NCBI GenBank assembly: GCA_025980465.1
Contig: JAICXJ010000002.1
Location: 96,772 to 160,771, forward strand
DNA from: Frankiales bacterium
GTDB lineage: Bacteria; Actinomycetota; Actinomycetes; JAFAQI01
Length of the DNA stretch: 64,000 nucleotides
Reading direction: 5' to 3'
Position 1 is the stretch's first letter. Each line of letters begins with the position of its first letter. Shown here one piece after another: positions 32,857-41,976 of this stretch. The translations under genes were made by a program, and so were the position numbers. The notes below the pieces were generated by a model. It had not been told where the DNA came from and ran no database searches. It saw only the letters and a program-made list of their open reading frames with translations.

Positions 32857-34248
32857 TTGAAACTTATCCGGATCGAGTTCTGGGAGAATTGCTGCGCTGC
32901 CGCCCATCACCTGCAGCTCGATCACGCGCGGCAACTCACTCGCCCGATTGAAGTAACCGATGACTCACGCCGGCGACGACGTCTCGCCTGGACGACTGTC
33001 CAGACGACTGTCAGACTCGCACGTGTGCACAGCCGGTTCGCTGACCTCACCCGGCAGCAACTTGCTTGCGTCGTACCAGAACTGCTTCTCACTGGGCACC
33101 TCATCGACCGCTCCGGCATGGCGTGGGTCATCGCGGCATTCGGACCAGAGGAGATGACGCAGGTCGCGATCGAGGAGTGGGCCGGCGCGAGTCCCATCTA
33201 CACCCGCCGGATGCAGCGTGCACTTGACTTCGAAGGCGACGACGTGGCGACGATCTTCAAGGGAATGCAGCTCGAGATCGGTGCGCCGCCGCAGTTCATG
33301 GACTTCCGTTACTGGGTGCAGGACGAGCATCACGGCGGCTTCCACCTCGACCACTGTGGCGCGCTTGTCGACGTTGAGCCGATGGGTGACGCCCAGGTCA
33401 AGGCGATGTGCCACGACATCGAGGATCCGACCTTCGACGCGACGGCGGTGGCGACAAATCCCAGGGCGCAGATGCGCCCGATTCACCGGCCGCCACGGAC
33501 GCCGGCTGATCGTCATCCGCATTGTGCGTGGACGGTGACGATCGACGAGTCCCATCCGGCAGTCGAGCCGATCCCGGCTCTCGCTGTCATGCAGGCGAAG
33601 CAGGTCGCGACCCTCGAGCTTGCCCCGATCGATCCGCAGGACGAGGGCGCGAGGGACTACCGGGGTCCATTGGTATCCGACATCGACTTCGCCGCCTTCT
33701 CGCACTCGGCGCTCGCCCGCATCGCCGACGAGGTCTGCATCCAGATGCACCTGCTGGTGCTCTCGTTCCAACATGCAGTGCGGGCGCGGGCGACCGACCG
33801 AGCTCAAGCCGACGAGATCGTCACCAAGCAGCTAACTGGGATCGCCGGCGTGATGGCGGAGCGACTCCATCGAGTGCTGCAGCTCGGTCGCGACGAAGCG
33901 GCCGCGGTGGAGGTGCTCAAGGTTCACCCGCTTCTCAACCCGGCCGCCTACGTCCATGTGTCGTACGACGGTGCGGTGATCACGGTCCATCCCTCGCCGG
34001 CGCACGAGGACGAGGCGTGGATCGTGCATGCGCGGCCGTCATCGCCGCGGCCGCTGCAGGCAGTCGTCCGCGCCATTCGCCCCGACCTCGACGTCGACAT
34101 GGACGGCTCAGATGCCGAATGGACTGCCCGAGTGGTGCGCCGTGACTCGCCGGCCGCGGAGTTCGACGAGGTCGCCATCACCCGGTTCAGCCGGGGAGTC
34201 GGGTTCAGCTTCGAGCCGCGACGCTCGCTGCCCCTGACCGTCGCCTAG
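32857..34248 (+). CDS. Uncharacterized actinobacterial protein upstream of acyl-CoA ligase
   Basis: The frame gives 463 residues from TTG 32857, with GTG 33025 as an alternative. No family is recognised. Visible are a helical N-terminal part, a cluster of histidines and acidic residues (DFRYWVQDEHHGGFHLDHCG), a basic HRPPRTPADRHPHCAWTV segment and a second helical domain near residues 275-340. The histidine/aspartate cluster could bind a metal. It ends 12 bases before the ligase start, so the two genes are probably co-transcribed and it may act on an acyl or aromatic acid. Confidence 0.6.
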   Translation: MKLIRIEFWENCCAAAHHLQLDHARQLTRPIEVTDDSRRRRRLAWTTVQTTVRLARVHSRFADLTRQQLACVVPELLLTGHLIDRSGMAWVIAAFGPEEMTQVAIEEWAGASPIYTRRMQRALDFEGDDVATIFKGMQLEIGAPPQFMDFRYWVQDEHHGGFHLDHCGALVDVEPMGDAQVKAMCHDIEDPTFDATAVATNPRAQMRPIHRPPRTPADRHPHCAWTVTIDESHPAVEPIPALAVMQAKQVATLELAPIDPQDEGARDYRGPLVSDIDFAAFSHSALARIADEVCIQMHLLVLSFQHAVRARATDRAQADEIVTKQLTGIAGVMAERLHRVLQLGRDEAAAVEVLKVHPLLNPAAYVHVSYDGAVITVHPSPAHEDEAWIVHARPSSPRPLQAVVRAIRPDLDVDMDGSDAEWTARVVRRDSPAAEFDEVAITRFSRGVGFSFEPRRSLPLTVA

Positions 34249-34259
34249 GATCCCGCGAC

Positions 34260-35972
34260 ATGACAGTGACGCGCGAGACCGAGCCCGCGATGTCGTGGCC
34301 GGATGTGGAGGCGACCCTCACCGCCGCCGGCCAGATGTTCGAGATCGAAGAGGCGGATGTGCGCGGCGTACCGCTGCGGGTGTGGAAGAACGCGCCGTCG
34401 AGCCTGCGGGACCTGCTCGAGCTGTCGCGGCTGTACGGCGACAAGACGTTCATCGTCTACGAGGATGAGCGGACCACGTTCGAGGAACACTTCCGGCAGG
34501 TGGCGACGCTCGCTCAGCGACTGGTCGATCGCTTCGGAGTGGGCAAAGGTGACCGGGTCGCGATCGCGATGCGCAACTTCCCGGAATGGTCGGTGGCGTT
34601 CTGGGCGGCAGCCGCTGCGGGCGCCGTCGTGGTGCCGCTGAACGCCTGGTGGACCACGCCGGAGCTGGTCTACGGACTCGAGGACTCCGGCTCGAAGGTC
34701 GCATTTGTCGACGGCGAGCGGCTCGACCGGCTCGCGCCGGAGCTCGCGGGTCTGGATCTGCGGGTGGTGGTGGCCCGGGAGGAGGGTGAGGTCCCGGCCG
34801 GTGTCGAGCTGTATGCGGACGTGCTGGACGACGTGCCGTTCGACGTCGCGCTGCCGGCGGTGACACTGACGCCGGAGGATGACGCCACCATCTTCTACAC
34901 GTCAGGCACGACCGGCGAGCCCAAGGGCGCGCTCGGCACGCATCGCAACATCTGCGGCAACCTGATCTCGCTGGCGTACGGGCGGTTCGCGGCGGGGCTG
35001 CGCTCGGGAACGCCGGTCGAGACGCCCGCGACCGATGCGATCCAGCAGGCCGGGCTGCTGTCCGTGCCGTTCTTCCACGCGACCGGCTGCCACTCGGTGC
35101 TGGTCGCAACCGCCGCGACCGGCGGAAAGCTCGTGCTCATGCACAAGTGGAACCCGGAGCGGGCGCTGGAGCTCATCGAGCGCGAGCAGGTCAGCATGTT
35201 CGGCGGCGTCCCGACGATGGTGTGGCAGGTGCTGCAGTCACCGGATTTCGGCAAGCGGGACATCTCGACCGTCACCTCGGTCGGCTACGGCGGTGCGCCG
35301 GCACCGCCGGAACTGGTGCGTCGCATCGAGGAGTTGCTGCCCGGCCGGGTGCCCAGCAACGGGTACGGACTCACCGAGACGTCGTCCGTGACGACGATGA
35401 ACGCCGGGATCGACTACCTCCAGCGGCCGGACAGCGTGGGCCGCCCGGTGCCGGTGGTCGACGTACAGGTCGTCGACGAGGACGGCCGGGTCCTACCGGT
35501 CGGAGCGGTCGGCGAGCTCTGGATCCGCGGACCGAACGTCGTGACGGGGTACTGGAACAAGCCGGAGGCGACCGCGGCAGCGATCACCGACGGCTGGCTG
35601 CGCTCCGGGGACCTTGCGCGAGTCGACGAGGAGGGCTTCGTCTACATCGTCGACCGGGCGAAGGACATGCTGATCCGCGGCGGTGAGAACGTCTACTGCG
35701 CGGAGGTCGAGGCCGCGCTGTTCGAGCATCCCGCGGTGTACGACGCAGCTGTGATCGGGATCCCTCATCACGAGCTCGGCGAGGAGGTCGGGGCCGTCGT
35801 CCGCGTGAAGGACGGTGCAACGGCATCCGAGAGCGACCTGCGTCGGCATGTGGGGGAGCGGCTGGCGGCGTTCAAGGTGCCGGTGAAGGTGTGGTTCGTC
35901 GACGACGAGCTGCCTCGTAACCCCGCCGGTAAGGTGCTCAAGCGCGAGCTGCGTGACCGGCTACTGGGCTGA
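34260..35972 (+). CDS. AMP-dependent acyl-CoA synthetase/ligase
   Basis: This 570-residue protein carries all class-I adenylating motifs: TIFYTSGTTGEPKGALGTHR (P-loop, about residue 215), GYGLTETSSV (A5), GWLRSGDLARVDEEGFVYIV (A7), DRAKDMLIRGGENVYCAEVE (A8) and PRNPAGKVLKREL with the A10 catalytic lysine. It activates a carboxylic acid, probably a fatty or aromatic acid, to its CoA thioester. The specificity is not readable. The upstream unknown protein is likely in the same operon, and the downstream carboxylesterase is convergent. Confidence 0.92.
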   Translation: MTVTRETEPAMSWPDVEATLTAAGQMFEIEEADVRGVPLRVWKNAPSSLRDLLELSRLYGDKTFIVYEDERTTFEEHFRQVATLAQRLVDRFGVGKGDRVAIAMRNFPEWSVAFWAAAAAGAVVVPLNAWWTTPELVYGLEDSGSKVAFVDGERLDRLAPELAGLDLRVVVAREEGEVPAGVELYADVLDDVPFDVALPAVTLTPEDDATIFYTSGTTGEPKGALGTHRNICGNLISLAYGRFAAGLRSGTPVETPATDAIQQAGLLSVPFFHATGCHSVLVATAATGGKLVLMHKWNPERALELIEREQVSMFGGVPTMVWQVLQSPDFGKRDISTVTSVGYGGAPAPPELVRRIEELLPGRVPSNGYGLTETSSVTTMNAGIDYLQRPDSVGRPVPVVDVQVVDEDGRVLPVGAVGELWIRGPNVVTGYWNKPEATAAAITDGWLRSGDLARVDEEGFVYIVDRAKDMLIRGGENVYCAEVEAALFEHPAVYDAAVIGIPHHELGEEVGAVVRVKDGATASESDLRRHVGERLAAFKVPVKVWFVDDELPRNPAGKVLKRELRDRLLG

Positions 35973-35977
35973 GTCGG

Positions 35978-37486
35978 CTACCGGATCGCGGTCTGCCAGA
36001 TACGGCGCTCCTCGTCGTAGGGCGCGTCGCGCACCTGAGTCTGCGGGCCGAACTCCATCGTCGCGCGTCGCGATCCGTCGTACGTCGGCCAGTCGGGGAT
36101 CGCGGAGTGGTTCGGGTCGCCATTGCGGGCGAACGCGATCCAGGCATCGCTCATCTGCTCGCTGAGCCGCTCGGCCGCCGGGCCGGCGCCGGCGAACCGG
36201 TCCATGGTCGGCATCGTGAGGTTGCCGAAGACGAACGGGATCTCGAGCGCGTGGCAGGCACCGAGTGCGCCGCCCATTGCAGGCGATTCCCACGTGAACA
36301 GATACATGTACGTGGGGGCGTACGACGACTGCGCTTCGGCGGCACGGATCGACCCGATCCGGAAGATCCGGTCGCTCTCGATCGCCGACCACAGCTCGCG
36401 CGGCTCGGTGGTGTCGCCACGGCGAGCCCGCACATCGCGGTAGGCGGCGATGACGTCGTCCGGCCTGAGCATCACGTCGTTGTAACGGAAGATCGCGTCG
36501 ATCCGCCGGTGCAGGACCGCTTCGTCCGGATCGCGGTTGAGCGGGTCGACCACCATGAACATCTTCGCTTCATCGCGGTTGCTGCCGATCATCAGATCCA
36601 CTTCACGCGCCGCGCCGTCGACGAGCGCCTGTTGCGGCGGCACTGGCAGCGAGCTGCCGTCGACGACCGGGATGAGCGGCAGCCCGGCCCGCCGGTCAGC
36701 GAGAAGCGATGCCTGCGTGGCGAGGATCGCCTCGGTCGGGAGGTCGCGTACTGCGGCGGCCGAGGCGACCCCGAGGTCGGCGAGCAACTTCGCGGTGACC
36801 TCCTCCGCGCGATCCATGGCGACCGCGCTCGGCGGCCCGCTCTGCACGATGGCGCGGCGGAACAGGCCACGCGCCGAGGGCATCGCGAGCAGATCGGAGA
36901 CCGACATGCCGCCGGCCGATTCGCCGAAGATCGTCACGTTCGTGGGGTCACCACCGAACGACGCGATGTTCTCGCGCACCCAACGCAACGCCGCGATCTG
37001 GTCGAGCAAACCCCAGTTACCGGCCGCGCCGTCGGCGTCGTCATCGGCGAGATCGGGGTGGGCGAGGAACCCTAGGATGCCCAGCCGGTAGTTGACGGTG
37101 ACGACGACGACGTCACCCTGCACCGCGAGCCGGCCACCGCTGTAGAGCGATGACACCCCGGATCCGCTGACGAAGGCACCGCCGTGGATCCACACCATGA
37201 CCGGACGGCGACCGTCGATGCCGGGCGTCCAGACGTTGAGGGTCAGGCAGTCTTCGCCTAGCGAACCGGGTTCCTCGCCGGTCAGCGTCGTCATTGGCGC
37301 GTTCTGCGGAGCCCAGCAGCCAAAGGCTGTAGCTGAGCGGACGCCGGTCCAGGGCGGTACGACGCGCGGCGCGCGCAACCGGTGCTCGCCGGCGGGCGCC
37401 GCGGCGTACGGAATACCGCGGAAGACCTGCAGGCCGCCATCGGCCGCACCCTGGAGCTTGCCCGACGTGGTGTCGACGACCGTCAT
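35978..37486 (-). CDS. Carboxylesterase type B
   Basis: This 502-residue alpha/beta hydrolase has EDCLTLNVWTPG, the oxyanion-hole WIHGGAFVSGSG, FGGDPTNVTIFGESAGGMSV with the Ser nucleophile, and a C-terminal HALEIPFVFGN with the catalytic His region. Type B enzymes cleave carboxylic esters of many xenobiotics and lipids. No signal peptide is seen. Start ATG 37486 is preceded by AGGACAGGGG. The adjacent acyl-CoA ligase and the SDR, MBL and VOC genes downstream suggest a small-molecule catabolic island. Confidence 0.88.
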   Translation of the reverse strand: MTVVDTTSGKLQGAADGGLQVFRGIPYAAAPAGEHRLRAPRVVPPWTGVRSATAFGCWAPQNAPMTTLTGEEPGSLGEDCLTLNVWTPGIDGRRPVMVWIHGGAFVSGSGVSSLYSGGRLAVQGDVVVVTVNYRLGILGFLAHPDLADDDADGAAGNWGLLDQIAALRWVRENIASFGGDPTNVTIFGESAGGMSVSDLLAMPSARGLFRRAIVQSGPPSAVAMDRAEEVTAKLLADLGVASAAAVRDLPTEAILATQASLLADRRAGLPLIPVVDGSSLPVPPQQALVDGAAREVDLMIGSNRDEAKMFMVVDPLNRDPDEAVLHRRIDAIFRYNDVMLRPDDVIAAYRDVRARRGDTTEPRELWSAIESDRIFRIGSIRAAEAQSSYAPTYMYLFTWESPAMGGALGACHALEIPFVFGNLTMPTMDRFAGAGPAAERLSEQMSDAWIAFARNGDPNHSAIPDWPTYDGSRRATMEFGPQTQVRDAPYDEERRIWQTAIR

Positions 37487-37552
37487 CCCACAACCCCTGT
37501 CCTCGGAGGGCGACTCCTGGTGGTACACAACCAGAACACAGAGGAGACCGCC

Positions 37553-37909
37553 ATGACCAATGTCGATGGCATCGATCCCACCGCCCCGCCCTCGGGCACC
37601 GGCTGCGGCGACTGCCTCACCGCAACACCCACCGGATGGTGGTTCCACCTGCGCCGCTGCGCACAATGCGGCCACATCGGGTGCTGCGACTCTTCACCGA
37701 GCCAGCATGCTCAGGCGCACTTCCGCGACACCGGACACCGTTACATCCAGAGCTTCGAGCCGGACGAGGACTGGTTCTGGGACTACCAATCCGAGGACTA
37801 CTACGACGGCCCGTCGCTGAGTCCGCCGCACCAACACCCTCCCGACCAGCCGACTCCAGGACCCGCTGGGGCTGTGCCCCCCAATTGGTCCGAGCGTCTT
37901 CATGCTTGA
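37553..37909 (+). CDS. UBP-type zinc finger domain protein
   Basis: This 118-residue protein carries CGDCLTATPTGWWFHLRRCA, CGHIGCCDSSPSQHAQAHFR, DTGHRYIQSFEPDEDWFWD, the zf-UBP pattern with its cysteine and histidine ligands. In eukaryotes this fold binds ubiquitin C-termini. In actinobacteria these stand-alone copies are of unknown function. GAGGAGA precedes the ATG. The C-terminal 35 residues are proline-rich and probably disordered. Confidence 0.85.
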   Translation: MTNVDGIDPTAPPSGTGCGDCLTATPTGWWFHLRRCAQCGHIGCCDSSPSQHAQAHFRDTGHRYIQSFEPDEDWFWDYQSEDYYDGPSLSPPHQHPPDQPTPGPAGAVPPNWSERLHA

Positions 37910-38016
37910 CCGCTGGTCAGGGCTCCCGACCGGGAATGGAGCGGTGGACCCGAGTCCAGCCCGGCCCCTCGCCTAGCGTTGAATACCTCCGGACCGAGCG
38001 ATACGCGGAGCGGAGA

Positions 38017-38769
38017 ATGAGCATGGGTGAGCTTGACGGCAAGGTTGCTGTGATCACAGGAGCTGGCTCGGGGATGGGCAAGGCGTCGGCTGAAGTCTTC
38101 GTCCGCGAAGGAGCTCGGGTCGTTGCCGCGGACATCAGCGGGGCCGAGGTACAGACCGCGAGCGAGTTGGGCGACGCGGTGATCGCGGTCGGCTGCGACG
38201 TCTCCAAGGAAGAGGACGTCATCGCGCTGTTTGAGGCGGCCGTCAAGGCATTCGGTCGGGTCGATGCTGCGCTGAACGTCGCGGGCGTGGCCTCCGGTGG
38301 AGCGCTGGCAGAGGCCTCGCTCGAGGAGTACCAGCGGGTGACCTCGATCGACCTGCTCGGCGTCCTGCTCGGCACCAAGCATGCGATCAAGACGATGCTG
38401 TCGAACGGCGGTGGCGCCATCGTCAACTGGTCGTCGATTGGTGGGCTCGGCGCCTCGCCGATGGGCACCGGCATCTACTCGGCCGCCAAGGCGGGCGTGC
38501 ATGCGATCACCAAGGCTGCGGCGGTCGAGTACGGCGCTCAAGGGATCCGGGCGAATGCGCTGTGTCCGGGGTTCGTCGAGACGGCGATGTCCGGCGGGCC
38601 AGGCGCGGCGACGCGGTTCCCGCAGCTCGTGCAGGGATCGGCGCTCAAGCGTGGCGCGCAGCCGGAGGAGATCGCCGAGGTGGCGTCGTTCCTCTGCTCC
38701 GATCGCGCGAGCTACCTCACCGGCGCCATCATTCCGGTCGACGGCGGCACCACCGCGGCGCTGCCTTAG
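38017..38769 (+). CDS. Short-chain dehydrogenase/reductase
   Basis: This 250-residue classical SDR has VAVITGAGSGMGKASAEVFV (NAD(P)-binding), NVAGVASGG, INWSSIGG-like NWSSIGG with the catalytic Ser, IYSAAKAGVHAI with Tyr-x3-Lys, and CPGFVETAMSG. It has the C-terminal VDGGTTAALP of the family. It oxidises or reduces an alcohol/ketone of unknown identity. ATG 38017 has CGGAG at close spacing; the in-frame ATG 38023 is also possible. Confidence 0.9.
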   Translation: MSMGELDGKVAVITGAGSGMGKASAEVFVREGARVVAADISGAEVQTASELGDAVIAVGCDVSKEEDVIALFEAAVKAFGRVDAALNVAGVASGGALAEASLEEYQRVTSIDLLGVLLGTKHAIKTMLSNGGGAIVNWSSIGGLGASPMGTGIYSAAKAGVHAITKAAAVEYGAQGIRANALCPGFVETAMSGGPGAATRFPQLVQGSALKRGAQPEEIAEVASFLCSDRASYLTGAIIPVDGGTTAALP

Positions 38770-38862
38770 CCAGACGGACGGCTTGCCGCTTCCGGTCTTC
38801 GCGGCCATACTCGACCCGCGCCATCGTGGGGGTGGTGCGTAGCCAGGACGGGGGAGGTCACG

Positions 38863-39702
38863 ATGCCATTCGCTCCGGTGTGCCCGACGATCAGTGTCCC
38901 GCCGACGAAGGTCGCGGCGGACACCTACGTGATTCATTCCGTCCAGGAGGCACTGGGCCAGCCGTTGTTCGTCTATCTGAACTCGATGGTCATCCTCGGC
39001 AGCCAACCGATGATCGTCGACACCGGCACTATCGCCAACCGGGAGCAGTGGCTCGAGGACGTGTTCTCACTTGTCGAGCCGGGCGATGTGCGCTGGGTGT
39101 ATCTGTCTCACGACGACGTCGATCACTCCGGCAACCTCGAGCAGGTCATGGAGGCGTGCCCGAACGCACGGCTCGTGTGCAACTGGGCGATGGTCGAGCG
39201 ACACACGAACTGCTTCGACTTCCCGCTCGAGCGCTGCCAGTGGGTGATGGACGGCGAGTCGCTCGATATCGGTGATCGGACCCTCGTCGCGTTGCGGCCC
39301 CCGGTGTATGACTCCCCGACCACCCGCGGCCTGTTCGACCCGACGACGGGTGTCTATTGGGCCGTCGACACCTTCGCGACACCGTTGCCGGATCCGGGCA
39401 TGGGCGTCGCCGATCTCGACCCCGAGTTCTGGGAGTTCGGCATGACGCTGTTCTCCTACGGTGCGGTCAGCCCGTGGTTGTCGCTGGTGGATCCGAAGAA
39501 GTACGCGACGTACGTCGATCGCATCCAGTCCCTCGACATCATGACGATCGCCGCCTGCCACACGCCGGTCATCGAGGGTCCGTTCATCGAGAAGGCGTTC
39601 GCCCGCACTCGTCAGCTGCCACTGATTGACCCGCCACCGATGCCGGACCACTCTGTGCTTGAGCAGATCATTGCCGCATCTGCCATTCCGCAGCCGAGGT
39701 GA
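38863..39702 (+). CDS. MBL-fold metallohydrolase
   Basis: This 279-residue protein has the metal-binding core VYLSHDDVDHSGNLEQVMEA (about residues 83-102), an H-x-D-x-D-H form. This resembles flavodiiron/ODP-type sites in which the second histidine is an acidic residue, rather than the hydrolase HxHxDH. Further ligands are VYWAVDTFATP (Asp) and AACHTPV (His). An oxygen-reducing or ODP-like non-hydrolytic role is therefore possible, but no flavodoxin domain follows. It starts at ATG 38863 with GGGAGG upstream. Confidence 0.85.
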   Translation: MPFAPVCPTISVPPTKVAADTYVIHSVQEALGQPLFVYLNSMVILGSQPMIVDTGTIANREQWLEDVFSLVEPGDVRWVYLSHDDVDHSGNLEQVMEACPNARLVCNWAMVERHTNCFDFPLERCQWVMDGESLDIGDRTLVALRPPVYDSPTTRGLFDPTTGVYWAVDTFATPLPDPGMGVADLDPEFWEFGMTLFSYGAVSPWLSLVDPKKYATYVDRIQSLDIMTIAACHTPVIEGPFIEKAFARTRQLPLIDPPPMPDHSVLEQIIAASAIPQPR

Positions 39703-39706
39703 GCCG

Positions 39707-40285
39707 ATGACCGTTACGGAGCCAGCGCCAACCCGGGCCGCCACCTCCCCGGCCTGGAGCGGGGTCAACCACCTCGCACTCGTCACAGCGGATATGGATG
39801 CGACGGTGCGCTTCTATCACGGCGTACTCGGCGCGCGGCTCGTCAGCACGGTGGGCACGCCTGACTTTCGGCACTACTTCTTCGAGTTCGGCCCGCAGTC
39901 GACGGTGGCCTTCTTCGAGTACAACAGCTTGAAGATCGAGCCGTTCGCGGTCGGTGCCGGGACGCCGGACCCGCGCAAGGCGCAGTTTGATCACCTCTCG
40001 CTAAACCTGCCCGACGAGGCAGCACTTCACGCGCTGCGTCAGCTGCTCATCGAAAACGACTGCGAGGTCACCGAGATCGTCGACCACGGCAGCATTCACT
40101 CGGTGTACTTCACCGATCCCAACGGGATCGCGCTGGAGGCGTCGTGGTGGGTGAAGGACGTGACGGCCGGCGAGGCCGACTATGACGACCGTGACGCGTT
40201 CGGTGACCCGAATCCGGTTCCTGCGCTTGCGGAGCTCAAGGCCACCGGCACTCTCACGCCGGGTACCGGGACCCGACTGACCTAG
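39707..40285 (+). CDS. VOC family (glyoxalase/dioxygenase-like) protein
   Basis: This 192-residue vicinal-oxygen-chelate protein has VNHLALVTADMDATVRFYHG (metal His), FDHLSLNLPDEAALHALRQL (second His) and YFTDPNGIALEASWWVKD (metal Glu). VOC folds include glyoxalases, extradiol dioxygenases and resistance proteins. It begins four bases after the MBL stop and is probably in the same operon. Confidence 0.86.
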   Translation: MTVTEPAPTRAATSPAWSGVNHLALVTADMDATVRFYHGVLGARLVSTVGTPDFRHYFFEFGPQSTVAFFEYNSLKIEPFAVGAGTPDPRKAQFDHLSLNLPDEAALHALRQLLIENDCEVTEIVDHGSIHSVYFTDPNGIALEASWWVKDVTAGEADYDDRDAFGDPNPVPALAELKATGTLTPGTGTRLT

Positions 40286-40302
40286 TGTCGCCTCGACCGG
40301 CG

Positions 40303-41328
40303 TCAGTCGGCGACGAGGGTGGCAGCCTGGGCGAGCAAGCCCACAGCGGTGGCATGAAGCAGGTCTCCGACGCTCTTCGGCGCTAGCCCCGCGTGGGCCC
40401 TGGCGTTCGTGCCCTCGAGGACGATCCCGAGCTTGAAGCCGGCCATCACCTGGTACCACCGGACGTGCGTCAGATCCCGGTCACTGAGCGCGGCGTACGC
40501 ATCGATGAGCGCTTGATCAGTGGGCAGCTTCACGCTGTCCGCGAGTCCAATCCCGGCGGTCGCCAGCAGCCACCCGAGGTCCAGAAGCGGATCGCCGATC
40601 GTGCACATCTCCCAGTCGACGATCGCGGCGATCTCCGGGCCATCGCGGCGGTACATGAGATTCGCCAGGTGGAAGTCGCCGTGCACGATTCCGGGCGTCC
40701 ACTCGGTAGGGCAGTTTGCCGAGAGCCACGCGGCGACTTCCTCGACGGCGGGAAGTTCATGCCCGAGATAACCGTCGAGCTCTGCGTATCGGTCGAGCTC
40801 CCCGAGCCACCGCGGTACCTGGCGGCCCAGGAAGCCGTCAGGGTTTCCCATGTCGCCGAGCCCAACGACGGTATGGTCCACAGCCCCCAAGCGGGCTGCC
40901 GCCCGAGCGGCGTTCAGGCCCATCTCGTGCTGCGCCGCTTCGTCGCAGTGCCGAGCGGGTAGCTCCACGGTGGGATTGAAGCCGTCGACAGGCTGCATCA
41001 GATAGAAGACCGCGTCGCCCAGGACTGCGGTGTCGCTGCATCCGGCGATGAAGGCCGGGTGGGGGACTTCGGTGCCGGACAGGGCCTGGAGGACCCGCAT
41101 CTCCCGCAGGATGGCGTCGTTGCTTCTCTTCCGCAGGTGCTGTGGACCCCGACGGAGCACGAAGCTGGACTCACCGCGCTCGAAGCGCACCAGGATGTTC
41201 TGGGTACCGCCACCCAACCTGATCGGGTTCTCGATCGGCCCAGGGGAGAGTCCTTGTTCGTCCATCCAGGCTGAAACCGCGTCCAGGTCGACGCCGAGCT
41301 CAGAAACGTCGTTCATCGCACCGCGCAT
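40303..41328 (-). CDS. Phosphotransferase (APH) family protein
   Basis: This 341-residue protein has the aminoglycoside-phosphotransferase kinase fold: LGGGTQNILVRFERGESSFV (P-loop-like and lysine region, FVLRRGP), GIVHGDFHLANLMYRRDGPE (catalytic HGDFH, about 230) and IAAIVDWEMCTIGDPLLDLG (DWE metal motif). Relatives are small-molecule kinases or acyl-CoA dehydrogenase-associated domains (ACAD10/11-like, consistent with the RLGGG start). The start is uncertain between ATG 41328 and ATG 41316. Confidence 0.85.
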   Translation of the reverse strand: MRGAMNDVSELGVDLDAVSAWMDEQGLSPGPIENPIRLGGGTQNILVRFERGESSFVLRRGPQHLRKRSNDAILREMRVLQALSGTEVPHPAFIAGCSDTAVLGDAVFYLMQPVDGFNPTVELPARHCDEAAQHEMGLNAARAAARLGAVDHTVVGLGDMGNPDGFLGRQVPRWLGELDRYAELDGYLGHELPAVEEVAAWLSANCPTEWTPGIVHGDFHLANLMYRRDGPEIAAIVDWEMCTIGDPLLDLGWLLATAGIGLADSVKLPTDQALIDAYAALSDRDLTHVRWYQVMAGFKLGIVLEGTNARAHAGLAPKSVGDLLHATAVGLLAQAATLVAD

Positions 41329-41487
41329 TTGCCTCGTGGGGGTCGTCTCAGACGGTAGCCAACCGATCCTGAACGATGTCGTACCTGTTCGTGAGCTTTT
41401 TGGCGGCCGTCCGAGGCAATGGCTGGCCTATCCACGGGCGACCCCTTCACCCGGCCGTAATTATGCCGTCGATCTTGACGAGCTGGG

Positions 41488-41910
41488 TCAGGACCTGGCT
41501 GGACCGTCGGCAGGCGAAGCCTTTTCCACGCGCTTGATGACGTCCTCCGTGGCGATTAGCAATGGCGATGCCTTTGGGTAGCCGGCGTACTGGGAGACGT
41601 GAATCACCGCCTCGCGCGCCTCGGTAGGCGTGATCTCGCCGTTGCGCAGCGCGGCTTCGAGATGGATCGACCAGGCGCCCGCGTCACCCTGAGCGGCCAC
41701 CAGCCCGAGCGTGAGGATCCGTCGCGCGCGTCGGTCGAGACCTGGCCGCGCCCAATGTTCGGCAAACAGCTGAGCGACCATCACGTCCGAGAACGGCATC
41801 GATCCCGGCGGCGGCGCCTGCATGATTCCGCCGTACACGTCGTTGAAGATGGCGGCGCCCCTGGCGAGCCGGTCAGCGTCGAACTCGGGTGGGCTCGAGG
41901 AATCGGTCAT
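41488..41910 (-). CDS. Carboxymuconolactone decarboxylase family protein (short form)
   Basis: This 140-residue protein contains MVAQLFAEHWARPGLDRRARRILTLGLVAAQ and EAVIHVSQYAGYPKA, the PcaC/CMD family pattern. It lacks the CxxC pair, so it resembles genuine gamma-carboxymuconolactone decarboxylases rather than AhpD-type peroxidases. The frame ends the intact gene block; the next 1.8 kb are decayed. Confidence 0.82.
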   Translation of the reverse strand: MTDSSSPPEFDADRLARGAAIFNDVYGGIMQAPPPGSMPFSDVMVAQLFAEHWARPGLDRRARRILTLGLVAAQGDAGAWSIHLEAALRNGEITPTEAREAVIHVSQYAGYPKASPLLIATEDVIKRVEKASPADGPARS

Positions 41911-41976
41911 GACGGATGGTCTACCACCTACGAAGCCCCGCCTGTCCCGGCGATCGCAGAGCAGCCAAGTCCCGAC

